A model generated the notes under the pieces. It did not search any database. It was not told where the DNA came from and saw only the letters and a list, made by a program, of their open reading frames with translations. The translations under genes and the position numbers were made by a program. From assembly GCA_024684375.1 (NCBI GenBank), contig JAIKWZ010000042.1, positions 62,001 through 126,000 of the forward strand: a stretch of 64,000 nt of DNA, read 5' to 3'. Shown piece by piece: positions 55,925-64,000 of this stretch (position 1 is the first letter of the stretch; each line of letters opens with the position of its first letter). This stretch comes from Clostridiales bacterium (lineage in GTDB: Bacteria > Bacillota > Clostridia > Christensenellales > Aristaeellaceae).

Positions 55925-56959
55925 ATGGACGACAGAGTTGTTACGACCGGCTTCAGACCACAGGAGGACGAACAGGAGTTTTCTCTGCGTCCTAAAACTC
56001 TTGTGGAGTACATAGGTCAGCGCAAGATCAAGGATAGCCTTAGCGTTTACATGAAAGCGGCCTTGGCACGAAACGAAGCTTTGGACCACATTTTGCTGTA
56101 TGGGCCTCCCGGTCTTGGGAAGACCACACTTGCCGGGATCGTTGCCAGCGAGATGGGTACAAACATCCGCATCACTTCCGGTCCTGCTATAGAACGTCCC
56201 GGTGATCTCGCAAGTATCCTCACCAATCTGAACCGCGGTGACATACTGTTTATTGACGAGATACACCGCCTGTCCCATTCCGTAGAGGAGGTACTGTACC
56301 CCGCTATGGAAGACTACGCGCTGGACATAATGCTGGGCAAGGGTCCATCCGCCCGCAGCGTCAGGCTGGATCTTCCAAAGTTCACGCTTATCGGCGCCAC
56401 CACCAGGGCGGGTATGCTGTCCAGTCCTTTGCGTGACCGCTTCGGCATCGCCTTCAGGCTTGAAATGTACACCCCGGAAGAGCTGGCCGAGATCATCACC
56501 CGCAGCGCTGGCATTTTAAAGATCCGCTGTGACCGTGAAGGCGCGCTTGAGATCGCCAGGCGTTCGCGTGGTACGCCACGTATCGCCAACCGTCTCATCA
56601 AGCGTGTACGCGACTACGCTGAAGTGCAGGCCGATGGAGTCGTAAACCTCAAAGTGGCTAAAGAAGGTCTGAGGCTTCAGGAAGTTGATGACCTTGGGCT
56701 CGACCGAACCGACCGCAACATGCTGACCGTAATGATCCAGAAATTTGGCGGCGGTCCCGTTGGACTTGAGACGCTCGCAGCTACCACAGGCGAAGACGCG
56801 GGCACCATCGAAGATGTTTACGAGCCATTCCTTATGCAGTTGGGCTTCATTATGCGCACTCCGCGCGGACGCGTATGTACAGCTCTTGCTTACAGGCACA
56901 TGGGCTTCACTCCCCCGCAGGATGCGGCAAACGATGCACAAATGAAACTTGACGTATAA
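55925..56959 (+). CDS. ruvB: Holliday junction helicase subunit RuvB
   Basis: This 344-residue AAA+ motor drives branch migration with RuvA. It has the N-terminal [12 protein letters not shown], Walker [10 protein letters not shown] (60-68), Walker [10 protein letters not shown], sensor 1 [20 protein letters not shown], and a C-terminal winged-helix ending with [16 protein letters not shown]. ruvA is not next to it, unlike many genomes; murJ is upstream and queA follows. GAGG precedes the ATG. Co-transcription with murJ is likely, as only 3 bases separate them. Confidence 0.95.
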   Translation: MDDRVVTTGFRPQEDEQEFSLRPKTLVEYIGQRKIKDSLSVYMKAALARNEALDHILLYGPPGLGKTTLAGIVASEMGTNIRITSGPAIERPGDLASILTNLNRGDILFIDEIHRLSHSVEEVLYPAMEDYALDIMLGKGPSARSVRLDLPKFTLIGATTRAGMLSSPLRDRFGIAFRLEMYTPEELAEIITRSAGILKIRCDREGALEIARRSRGTPRIANRLIKRVRDYAEVQADGVVNLKVAKEGLRLQEVDDLGLDRTDRNMLTVMIQKFGGGPVGLETLAATTGEDAGTIEDVYEPFLMQLGFIMRTPRGRVCTALAYRHMGFTPPQDAANDAQMKLDV

Positions 56960-56981
56960 AAGAAACGGCGTATAAAGAATA

Positions 56982-58001
56982 ATGAAAACCAGCGACTTTT
57001 TATATGACCTGCCTGAAGAGCTGATCGCCCAGACCCCTGTGGAGCCCCGCGACCATTCCCGTTTGCTTGTATACGACAGGAGCTCAAAATCCATACAGCA
57101 CAAGCATTTTTATGACTTGCCGGATTATTTACGGCCAGGCGACTGCCTCGTTATAAATGACACCCGCGTCATTCCTGCACGCCTTTACGGCGTAAGGAGC
57201 GGAGGCGGCGCGTGCGAGATACTTCTGCTAAAACAGCTTGGCGTCAAAAAGTGGGAAGCGCTGGTGCGTCCCGGCGCGAAGCTGAAACCCGGCAAGACTG
57301 TTTCAATTGGCGGTGGCAGGCTTACGGCACACATTTTGGATGAGGCTCCAGGCGGCGCGCGCATAGTCGATTTCGAATGTGAAGGAACTATGGAAGCCGC
57401 GCTGAACGAGCTGGGCGAAATGCCCCTTCCCCCATATATCAAAGAAAAGCTGACGGATAAAACGCGCTACCAGACTGTATATGCCAAATACGACGGTTCT
57501 GCCGCCGCGCCGACCGCCGGGCTTCATTTCACTGCCGAACTGCTGGAAAAGATAAAATCACAGGGTGTGGACGTGATACCTGTGCTTCTGCACGTCGGGC
57601 TGGGTACTTTCCGTCCCGTAAAAGCCGAAAACATCGAAGAACACGAGATGCACTCGGAATACTTCGAGGTAAATCAGGATTCGGCCGACAGGATAAATGC
57701 AGTCCGGAAAAAAGGCGGGCGCGTTATCGCCGTTGGCACGACTTCGGTAAGAACGCTTGAGAGCGCCAGCTCTACAGGAGTGCTGCTTCCCCAGTCGGGC
57801 GACACAAGCATTTTTATCAAACCGGGATATGAGTTTAAGTGTGTCGATGCGCTGATCACCAATTTCCACCTCCCCGGTTCAACGCTGCTTATGTTAGTCA
57901 GCGCGCTTATGGGGCGTGAGGAAGCGTTAAGGGTATACAGCATAGCAGTAGAAGAAAAATACCGCTTCTTCTCATTCGGGGATGCCATGTTCATTCTCTG
58001 A
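56982..58001 (+). CDS. queA: tRNA queuosine: SAM ribosyltransferase-isomerase QueA
   Basis: This 339-residue enzyme transfers and isomerises the ribosyl part of SAM to preQ1-tRNA to give epoxyqueuosine. It begins with [23 protein letters not shown], contains [13 protein letters not shown] and [12 protein letters not shown], and ends with [15 protein letters not shown] and [10 protein letters not shown]. The order ruvB-queA is common. The usual downstream tgt gene is absent here and an aldolase follows. No strong ribosome site is seen; the ATG starts 22 bases after the ruvB stop. Confidence 0.95.
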   Translation: MKTSDFLYDLPEELIAQTPVEPRDHSRLLVYDRSSKSIQHKHFYDLPDYLRPGDCLVINDTRVIPARLYGVRSGGGACEILLLKQLGVKKWEALVRPGAKLKPGKTVSIGGGRLTAHILDEAPGGARIVDFECEGTMEAALNELGEMPLPPYIKEKLTDKTRYQTVYAKYDGSAAAPTAGLHFTAELLEKIKSQGVDVIPVLLHVGLGTFRPVKAENIEEHEMHSEYFEVNQDSADRINAVRKKGGRVIAVGTTSVRTLESASSTGVLLPQSGDTSIFIKPGYEFKCVDALITNFHLPGSTLLMLVSALMGREEALRVYSIAVEEKYRFFSFGDAMFIL

Positions 58002-58152
58002 TGTGGGACATTTTTTGTCCCTGCGGGATGATTTTACAATATCTTAGCCTTTGGATGCCATTTTGGCAGAAACGGCAACATTCTTATTACAATGATATGC
58101 TATTATTATCCATGTTCATTTAGGCTAATCAGATTCAAAAAGGAGATTTGGC

Positions 58153-59442
58153 ATGAGATTTGAGCTTATGCACCCCGCGGATCAGCTGGTCATGATCATG
58201 AACCGTATTTATCAGTACGGCATGACTACCACTTCCGGCGGCAACCTGTCAATTCTGGACGAAAACGGTGATATATGGATCACCCCCTCCGGCATAGACA
58301 AGGGCAGCCTGACCAGCGCCGACATCAACTGCGTAAAACCCGACGGCACCATCCTCGGGCCCCACAAGCCCTCGGTGGAGCTGCCCTTCCACAAGCAGAT
58401 ATACAAACTGCGTCCCGACCTGCACGGTATAGTACATGCCCATCCCCCCACGCTCGTGGCGTTCTCTCTGGCGCGAAAGATACCTGACACCCACCTGGTG
58501 CCTAACGCTACGCTGGTGTGCGGCAAAGTCGCCATGGCCAAATATGATGTGCCCGGCAGTGAGCAGCTCGGCAAAAACATTGCCGAGAAATTCGCCGAAG
58601 GCCACAACACCGTTATACTTGAAAACCACGGCGTGGTGTGCGGCTCAAGCGACCTGTTCCACGCGTTTATGGCGTTTGAGACCCTTGATTTCTGCGGAAG
58701 GCTTGAGATCGACGCCAAGAAACTGGGTATGCCCCGCTCTCTCACCGACACGCAGATCGCTATCGAGAGCGAAAAGGCGCACCCCGCTCTGGACGCTTTC
58801 GTGGCACATGTTGTCTCCAGTGAAGAGAAGGCCGCGCGCAGAGATATGTGTTCCCTTGTGCACAGAGCCTACGACCAGAGGCTGTTCACTTCCACCCAGG
58901 GCACATTCTCGACCCGCCTGAGCGACGGATCCTTCCTTGTAACGCCCTATAAGAAAGACAGGAAGTACATCGAGCCTGAGGATATAGTGCGGATCAAAAA
59001 CGGCATGTGCGAAGCGGGCAAAACTCCATCCCGCGCCGCGCTGCTTATAAAAGAGATCTTTGACCGTCAGCCGGAGATCAATTCCGTTATCATAGCCCAT
59101 CCTCCGGCAATCATGGCCTTTGCCGTGACTAACGCGGAATTCGACAGCCGCACGATCCCCGAAAGCTATATCGCCCTCAGGCACGTGCGCCGCGCTCCCT
59201 ACGCTTCGAGCACCCTTGACGTGGAAGGCACCGCGAAAGCTTTCTCCCTGTCTTCCCCTGTTCTGATTGTGGACAACAAATGCGTTATCGTAGCCGGCAA
59301 CAGCCTGCTGAACGCGTTCGACAAACTGGAAGTGCTGGAGTATTCAGCCAAGGCTGTCATCGCCTGCAAGGACATCGGAGAGATCGTACACATTACTCCC
59401 GAAGAAGTGGACAGGATAGAGGAAGCTTTCAACCTGAAATAG
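58153..59442 (+). CDS. Tandem class II aldolase/adducin protein with a degenerate second domain
   Basis: This 429-residue protein has two aldolase-II domains. In the first (about 5-205), the zinc and catalytic set of L-fuculose-1-phosphate aldolase-type enzymes is complete: E76 in SVELPFH, H95 and H97 in VHAHPP, H159 in LENHG. In the second (about 220-425), the matching positions are A295, I314, H316 and K376, so all but one are lost. The active half should cleave a sugar phosphate, perhaps from fucose or rhamnose, giving dihydroxyacetone phosphate and lactaldehyde; this is inferred from family and the nearby glycosidases. AAGGAG precedes the ATG. It has a terminator after it. Confidence 0.87.
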   Translation: MRFELMHPADQLVMIMNRIYQYGMTTTSGGNLSILDENGDIWITPSGIDKGSLTSADINCVKPDGTILGPHKPSVELPFHKQIYKLRPDLHGIVHAHPPTLVAFSLARKIPDTHLVPNATLVCGKVAMAKYDVPGSEQLGKNIAEKFAEGHNTVILENHGVVCGSSDLFHAFMAFETLDFCGRLEIDAKKLGMPRSLTDTQIAIESEKAHPALDAFVAHVVSSEEKAARRDMCSLVHRAYDQRLFTSTQGTFSTRLSDGSFLVTPYKKDRKYIEPEDIVRIKNGMCEAGKTPSRAALLIKEIFDRQPEINSVIIAHPPAIMAFAVTNAEFDSRTIPESYIALRHVRRAPYASSTLDVEGTAKAFSLSSPVLIVDNKCVIVAGNSLLNAFDKLEVLEYSAKAVIACKDIGEIVHITPEEVDRIEEAFNLK

Positions 59443-59452
59443 TACAACAGGC

Positions 59453-59482
59453 AACTGCCCGGTCGAGACCGGGCAGTTTTAT
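59453..59482 (+). terminator. Terminator after the aldolase gene
   Basis: A perfect 11-bp stem AACTGCCCGGT / ACCGGGCAGTT with loop CGAG is followed by TTAT. Confidence 0.85.
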
Positions 59483-59524
59483 AACATGTTTACTTGCGTT
59501 TGCCAATTCAGAAAGGATATAACG

Positions 59525-59854
59525 ATGCTATATTGCGATGAATGCAGGATAGCGTTCGATGAGAGCACGCGCTGTCCCGTTTGCGGAAATGAAAACGTGC
59601 GTACGCCCTTGCCTGAAGATTTTTGCTTCCTGATCGAGATAAAGGCCATGTTCTCAGATATGCTGAAATCAGTTTTAAACGAGAATAATATACCATCGCT
59701 TGCTCCAAGCACTATTGGCGCAGGCTTGCGTGTCAGAGGCGGTGCTATGTTTGATCGGATCAGGTTCTACGTCCGCTATGAAGATCTTCCGCAAGCGCAG
59801 GAAATAGCTTTCAGCATGTTCCGTGCGGATGAATCGTCTGAACGCACCGAATAG
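59525..59854 (+). CDS. Zinc-ribbon protein with DUF2007-like domain
   Basis: This 109-residue cytoplasmic protein begins MLYCDECRIAFDESTRCPVCG, a four-cysteine zinc ribbon (Cys4, Cys7, Cys17, Cys20). The rest resembles the small DUF2007 signal-transducing fold: FLIEIKAMFSDMLKSVLNENNIPS, a helix after a strand, then RFYVRYEDLPQAQEIA. The function is unknown. ATG 59525 has AAAGGA just upstream; the open frame 39 bases longer has no ribosome site. A terminator follows. Confidence 0.75.
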   Translation: MLYCDECRIAFDESTRCPVCGNENVRTPLPEDFCFLIEIKAMFSDMLKSVLNENNIPSLAPSTIGAGLRVRGGAMFDRIRFYVRYEDLPQAQEIAFSMFRADESSERTE

Positions 59855-59875
59855 CCCAGTCCTCCCGTCACTTTT

Positions 59876-59903
59876 GCACCGCTTTATGCGGTGTTTCTTT
59901 TTT
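59876..59903 (+). terminator. Terminator after the zinc-ribbon gene
   Basis: A 6-bp stem CACCGC / GCGGTG with loop TTTAT is followed by TTTCTTTTTTT. Confidence 0.78.
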
Positions 59904-60016
59904 TCGTCATGATCACGGTTATCAATTGATGGTTTTCAAGAACAAACATCATGTATGTTCCGTCACATATATAAAATGTTAATTCCCTCATATCGGTACA
60001 TTTTTTTCATTGAATG

Positions 60017-60025
60017 TGATATAAT
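60017..60025 (+). promoter_or_regulatory. Extended -10 promoter for the class A PBP gene
   Basis: TGA followed by TATAAT (60020-60025). No good -35 box is visible. The leader before ATG 60053 is about 22 bases. Confidence 0.6.
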
Positions 60026-60052
60026 ATTGTCAGTAACCTTTCGGAGTTGTCA

Positions 60053-62383
60053 ATGAGCAAGCAAAAGCCGCTCTTCGTCCCCCGTGGCGAATACAAAAGC
60101 TTTATACTTTCTACCATACTTACCACGCTTAAAATGCTGCTGGTGCTGGCTTTAATCGCCGTCTTCGCGGGCGGCGGAGTCATCATGGGCATCGCCAAAG
60201 CCTGGGTGGACACTGCACCAGAGATCGATCTGGACATATTCGACTCACAGGCTCAGACCAGTTTTATCTACGACAAAAACGGCAACCTCATCACCACCTT
60301 CCGCGGTACGGAAAACCGCGTGTACGCAACATATGATGAGCTTCCGCAAAACCTGATAAATGCGGTCATAGCCGTCGAGGACGCGCGCTTTTTTCAGCAC
60401 AGCGGCGTAGACGTAAAGCGCTATATCGGCGCGCTGGTGGGCAACCTGCTCTCCGGCAACAACCAGGGCGGGAGCACCATCACCTGCCAGCTTATTAAAC
60501 AGACCATGCTTTCCACTGAGCAGACTTACAGGCGCAAAGTGCAGGAGGCGTATCTGGCGCTTGAGTTGGAGGACACTCTGACCAGCCTGTTCGCCGGGGA
60601 TTGGATGGCTGCCAAGGAGCGAATCCTGCTGGAGTACATGAACGTAGTGTACATGGGCGGCTCTATATACGGCATGAAGACGGCTGCGCAGGACTATTTC
60701 GGCAAGGAACTTTATGAGCTTTCTTTAAGGGAATGCGCCATGCTCGCCCGCATGGTCAGAAATCCCGTGCGCTACAATCCCCGCTCCAATTACTACATCC
60801 GCAGCACTCCCGAAGTCAGTGAGGACGGCGCGGACACGGTGTTAAAGCTCATGCTTGAACAGGGCTTCATAACCCAGAAGGAATACGACAGCTCCTCCGG
60901 CCAGAAGCTGGCCGTGCTTAAAAGCAGTTCTTCCGTTCAGGCAATGTACAAGCATCCATATTACGTGGAGTATGCCATATACGACGTTGTCACAAAAATG
61001 CTGCGTGTCGAGCAGCTGGAGGACACCAGCGCCAACCGTTCTCTGATGGAAGGCAAGCTGCGAACCGGCGGATACCACATCTACACATGCCTTGATCCCG
61101 ATGTTCAGTCCGCAGTACAGAAGATCATCAGCACCTGGAACAAGTATCCCTCCATGCGCTACTCTTCCGACAACTACAAGCGTACACTTGACAACGGCGA
61201 ATATATCAACGTTATTCAGCCTCAGGCCGCGTGCGCGGTCATGGACTGGCACACTGGCGAGCTTATTGCGGTGGTTGGCGGCAGAAGTGAGCCGACCGCA
61301 AGGAAGCAGTTGAACCGCGCCTATCAAACCAGTATGCCCGTGGGTTCATCGATCAAGCCCATTTCAATTTACGGACCCGCGTTTGACCTGGGCTACTCCC
61401 CCGGCACTCCAGTGCTGAATCTTCCCATCAGAATAGAAGGTTGGGACAGCGAGCAGGGCTATCCCACCAACTACGGCGGCTCCAGCTATACCGGCGTGGA
61501 AAGTCTCAGGAAAGCTATGACCGCCAGCCACAACTATTCTGCCGCGCAGGCTCTGTTCCAGCTGGTCACTATACCCAATTCAGTGAACTACCTGCTCAGG
61601 CTTGGCATAAACTCCAGGCATATCCAGGCTACCGGCTCTGGTCTCGCTTTGGGCAGCTCCGGTCTGAGCGTGATAGAGATGGCGGATGCCTTCGGTGCCA
61701 TCGCGAATAAAGGAGAATACCTGGAAAGCTACACCTTCACACAGGTCCTGTACAACGACAACGTCACCCCCTACATAAACGTCAAGGATGTGCAGCTCTC
61801 ACGCCAGGCGTTCAAGCCTTCCACAGCTTACATGCTTATGGATGTGCTTAAGGACTGCGTGAGCGGTCAGGGAGGCACCGGCTCCAAGGCCAAGTTCGGC
61901 AATTTCACCGTGGCTGGCAAGACAGGCACCAATTCAGATTACTGCGGCGTGTTCTTTGCGGGGATGACCGCCTATTACTCCTGTGCGGTCTGGATAGGCC
62001 ATGACAACTATAAACCTCTCACTACCGACGCAACAGGCGGTACTTATGCCGCTCCGCTCTGGGCTTCGATCATGTCCCAGGTGCACAAGATCAGGAAAAT
62101 CACTCAGGACAGGGAGATAATGCAGGGTTCTCCCGGCTCTTATGGCCTGATCAGGTACGAGGTCTGCTCAGTGAGCGGCATGCTGCCCACTGACGGCTGC
62201 CGTGCCTCCCACAACAAGTATGGCACCACCGTCGACATCTTCCTTAACGGGACTCAACCGACCGTGCGCTGCAACCTGCACAAAGCGGACGGCACCCTCT
62301 ACGTGCCTAAAGGCCATCCGCTGCGTCAGGCAGAATCACTGCGCGACATAGAGAAGTATTTTGGTGAAACCACTCTACAATAA
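60053..62383 (+). CDS. Class A penicillin-binding protein (transglycosylase/transpeptidase)
   Basis: This 776-residue, membrane-anchored enzyme (helix about 20-47) polymerises and crosslinks peptidoglycan. The GT51 domain starts near residue 75, with AVEDARFFQHSGVDV holding the catalytic Glu, and GGSTITCQLIKQ. The transpeptidase domain has the S-x-x-K serine S432 (VGSSIKP), SHN (SxN) at about 500, and KTG at 623-625. A C-terminal segment (from about 690) is rich in Gly, Thr and Cys and may be a small additional domain. ATG 60053 has GGAG 7 bases upstream; a TTG two codons earlier is not used. The YdcF gene follows closely. Confidence 0.94.
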   Translation: MSKQKPLFVPRGEYKSFILSTILTTLKMLLVLALIAVFAGGGVIMGIAKAWVDTAPEIDLDIFDSQAQTSFIYDKNGNLITTFRGTENRVYATYDELPQNLINAVIAVEDARFFQHSGVDVKRYIGALVGNLLSGNNQGGSTITCQLIKQTMLSTEQTYRRKVQEAYLALELEDTLTSLFAGDWMAAKERILLEYMNVVYMGGSIYGMKTAAQDYFGKELYELSLRECAMLARMVRNPVRYNPRSNYYIRSTPEVSEDGADTVLKLMLEQGFITQKEYDSSSGQKLAVLKSSSSVQAMYKHPYYVEYAIYDVVTKMLRVEQLEDTSANRSLMEGKLRTGGYHIYTCLDPDVQSAVQKIISTWNKYPSMRYSSDNYKRTLDNGEYINVIQPQAACAVMDWHTGELIAVVGGRSEPTARKQLNRAYQTSMPVGSSIKPISIYGPAFDLGYSPGTPVLNLPIRIEGWDSEQGYPTNYGGSSYTGVESLRKAMTASHNYSAAQALFQLVTIPNSVNYLLRLGINSRHIQATGSGLALGSSGLSVIEMADAFGAIANKGEYLESYTFTQVLYNDNVTPYINVKDVQLSRQAFKPSTAYMLMDVLKDCVSGQGGTGSKAKFGNFTVAGKTGTNSDYCGVFFAGMTAYYSCAVWIGHDNYKPLTTDATGGTYAAPLWASIMSQVHKIRKITQDREIMQGSPGSYGLIRYEVCSVSGMLPTDGCRASHNKYGTTVDIFLNGTQPTVRCNLHKADGTLYVPKGHPLRQAESLRDIEKYFGETTLQ

Positions 62384-62398
62384 TCCGGAGAGAAATGC

Positions 62399-63178
62399 AT
62401 GACAGCCGCTTCCACACCGTCAAAAGCCTTTAATACAGTGTTTCTGGTACTCGCTGTGCTCTGTATCGGCTATTACTTAGCGCTTTGTATCGGCGTAAGG
62501 TTCGGTCAGAGCCTTGATTTCGTGTGGCTATTGCTTGCTGGCGCGTTCCTGTGCCGGTTTTTCTGCGTAAGGCATATAATAAACACAGGCGTTTCACCCC
62601 TTCCGTCCTGGCTCGTAAAGATCGTCCATATAGGCTTTTCAGTTTTCCTGGCTTCGTTCATAGCCATCGAGGCAATGATCGTGTCAGCATTTTCACAGGC
62701 TGTGCCCGCGAATCTTGATTATGTCATTGTGCTGGGTGCGAAGGTAAACGGCACTACCCCGGGAGGCGCGCTGAGAAACCGGATAAATGTCGCGTACGAG
62801 TACTGGAAAGCTAACCCGGATACGCTGATCATCGCTTCAGGCGGGAAGGGTGACGACGAGGGCATAAGCGAAGCGGAGTGCATAATCTCCGAGCTTACGG
62901 CAAAAGGTGTCCCTGCCAGTTCAATTATTAAGGAAGATCAGTCCACGTCCACTTACGAGAATATGCAGTTTTCAGTGAAGCTGTTTGAAAAAGCGCAGCC
63001 AAAAGTCGGTATCGTCACAAATAACTTCCACATATACCGAGCGCTGAAACTGGCCAACGCCACCGGCGTCGCGGAGTTTTACGGCATCAACGTGGCCACC
63101 AGTCTGATTTCCTTCCCTCACTACATGCTCAGAGAGTATTTCGGAATAATAGTCAGTTTTATCACTGGCAAATGGTAG
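62399..63178 (+). CDS. YdcF/DUF218 family membrane protein
   Basis: This 259-residue protein has three membrane helices (about 12-33, 41-58, 76-100) and an extracytoplasmic YdcF/SanA domain, with DYVIVLGAKVNGTTPGGALRNRI and SASGGKGDDEGISEAE-like segments (IIASGGKGDDEG), followed by EDQSTSTYENM and VTNNFHIYRALKLA. The family is linked to envelope integrity and vancomycin sensitivity (SanA), with a SAM- or nucleotide-binding-like fold. It starts 15 bases after the PBP gene, so they are probably co-transcribed. Confidence 0.88.
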   Translation: MTAASTPSKAFNTVFLVLAVLCIGYYLALCIGVRFGQSLDFVWLLLAGAFLCRFFCVRHIINTGVSPLPSWLVKIVHIGFSVFLASFIAIEAMIVSAFSQAVPANLDYVIVLGAKVNGTTPGGALRNRINVAYEYWKANPDTLIIASGGKGDDEGISEAECIISELTAKGVPASSIIKEDQSTSTYENMQFSVKLFEKAQPKVGIVTNNFHIYRALKLANATGVAEFYGINVATSLISFPHYMLREYFGIIVSFITGKW

Positions 63179-63199
63179 TCTTTGCCCGCAAATAAATTG

Positions 63200-63236
63200 A
63201 CCGCCTTTCCTGTATGTGGAAAGGCGGTTCAATTTT
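63200..63236. terminator. Terminator between converging genes
   Basis: A perfect 11-bp stem ACCGCCTTTCC / GGAAAGGCGGT with a 7-base loop is followed by TCAATTTT. It lies between the YdcF gene and the Nif3-family gene. Confidence 0.85.
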
Positions 63237-63246
63237 GGAAAATAAC

Positions 63247-64000
63247 CTATCTTTCTGACAGCATCATCGGAATATGAACATTTATTTTGCCTAACTCGAG
63301 GCTGACACGCTCCATAAGCGGCTCAAGAACGACTCTTTCCGTAGCGTCGTGACCTGCTTGGAGCGTGGCAAATCCCTCCTGTGCCAGGGCCACGCAGTCA
63401 TGATATCTCATCTCCCCTGTCACAAAAGCATCCGCTCCCGCATTTTTAGCAGCCTGAGCGTATTCACCCGCGCTTCCGCCTGCCACCGCAACGATGCTTA
63501 TCAGCTTATTGCCGTCACCGTAAGCGCGCACAGGCGCGCGAAGACGCTTTTGCACAAGGCCGATAAAACTTTCAAGCGGCTGAGGATCCGTTGAGCCAAT
63601 ACGCAGATAGCCGTCCTCGTCATCCTCGACAGTCCTTATATCCTTAAGTCCCAACGCTTTGGCAAGCGATTCGCTCACACCGCCCGAAGCTTTATCCAAA
63701 TTCGTGTGAGCGCTGATGACAGAGATATTGTTTCTGACCAGCTGGCAGAGCACTTTGCCTTCCCAGTCTTCCTCGACAAGATTCTTGCGGCCGGAAAACA
63801 TTATGGGATGATGGGTCACTATAAGGTTCGCGCCCCGCTCAACAGCTTCCCGCGCCACTGGATAAGTCAGATCCAATGCGAAAAGAATGCCGCTTACTCT
63901 CCTTGAGCTTTCCCCCATAAGCAGCCCTGAGTTGTCCCAGGCCTCCTGAGTCGAAAAAGGAGCCATCGCGTCAATGAGCTGATATATATCCTTTACCCTG
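63247..64000 (-). CDS. Nif3-like dinuclear metal center protein, 5' end off the right edge
   Basis: The frame is open to the window edge (251 codons), and VKDIYQLIDAMAPFSTQEAW gives nearly the full N-terminus of the family; the start lies just beyond base 64000. Metal ligands can be seen: THHPIMF (His, His), SAHTNLDKASGG (His, Asp) and AGHDATE (His, Glu). Nif3/YqfO proteins form hexameric rings with two metals per active site; they have been called GTP cyclohydrolase type 2, but the role is unsettled. The central part contains the usual inserted PII-like region shortened to a loop. The gene is convergent with the YdcF gene. Confidence 0.9.
   Translation of the reverse strand, partial: RVKDIYQLIDAMAPFSTQEAWDNSGLLMGESSRRVSGILFALDLTYPVAREAVERGANLIVTHHPIMFSGRKNLVEEDWEGKVLCQLVRNNISVISAHTNLDKASGGVSESLAKALGLKDIRTVEDDEDGYLRIGSTDPQPLESFIGLVQKRLRAPVRAYGDGNKLISIVAVAGGSAGEYAQAAKNAGADAFVTGEMRYHDCVALAQEGFATLQAGHDATERVVLEPLMERVSLELGKINVHIPMMLSER

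Overview
The window looks like the chromosome of a low-to-mid GC Gram-positive anaerobe of the Clostridia, probably a gut commensal. The evidence is sigma-A promoters (TTGNNN, 17 bp, TATAAT), strong GGAGG ribosome sites, rho-independent terminators, an LTA-synthase-like protein, the coaD/coiled-coil and gyrB-gyrA gene pairs, and glycosidases for L-rhamnose and L-fucose. Signal peptides ending in 'FAxAE' and Thr-Pro linkers recall Christensenellales-like lineages, but that placement is a guess. No phage, insertion sequence, CRISPR array, tRNA or rRNA gene was seen.

Layout. 1-3.9 kb (minus): a cobalamin riboswitch with a terminator platform controls a BtuFCD-type ABC transporter, followed by the N-terminal part of an LTA-synthase-like protein. 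4.0-8.3 kb (plus): ACT protein, alanine racemase, membrane protein, rsmD, coaD and an acidic coiled-coil protein. 8.3-10.0 kb (minus): a GNAT enzyme and a DUF4272 protein, divergent from a plus-strand MATE-trpS-folC-GNAT unit (10.1-14.3 kb). Then come a small secreted cystatin-like protein, a GH78 rhamnosidase, a fused RNase PH-RdgB protein (minus), a large secreted YcdB-like protein, an AlkD-like protein and a nucleoside phosphorylase. 22.7-31.7 kb (minus) is a compact seven-gene operon: rsuA-type synthase, RsmC-like methyltransferase, M24 peptidase, SNF2 helicase, peptidoglycan-binding NAGPA-like protein, membrane protein and GH29 fucosidase. gyrB-gyrA follow on plus.

36.5-54.0 kb (minus) is the most unusual part, a cell-surface region of three genes. 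It holds a lipoprotein with nine peptidoglycan-binding repeats and two SH3 domains, a GT-C-like polytopic membrane protein, and a 4,126-residue secreted protein. The giant protein has a Thr-Pro satellite tract, a very acidic repeat region, about 33 Ig-like (Big_2-type) domains and a short BspA-like leucine-rich end. Its Ig domains follow a strict three-domain higher-order repeat (A-B-C) over at least 29 domains. Thr-Pro linkers recur in three surface proteins of the window, and the GT-C-like gene lies between two of them, so a linked surface-glycoprotein system is a reasonable hypothesis.

54.3-64 kb (plus) holds murJ, ruvB, queA, a tandem class II aldolase whose second half has lost its catalytic residues, a zinc-ribbon protein, a class A penicillin-binding protein and a YdcF protein. 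A convergent Nif3-family gene runs off the right edge. The GH78 and GH29 glycosidases and the aldolase together suggest deoxyhexose use; murJ, alr, the class A PBP and the YdcF protein belong to cell-envelope synthesis.
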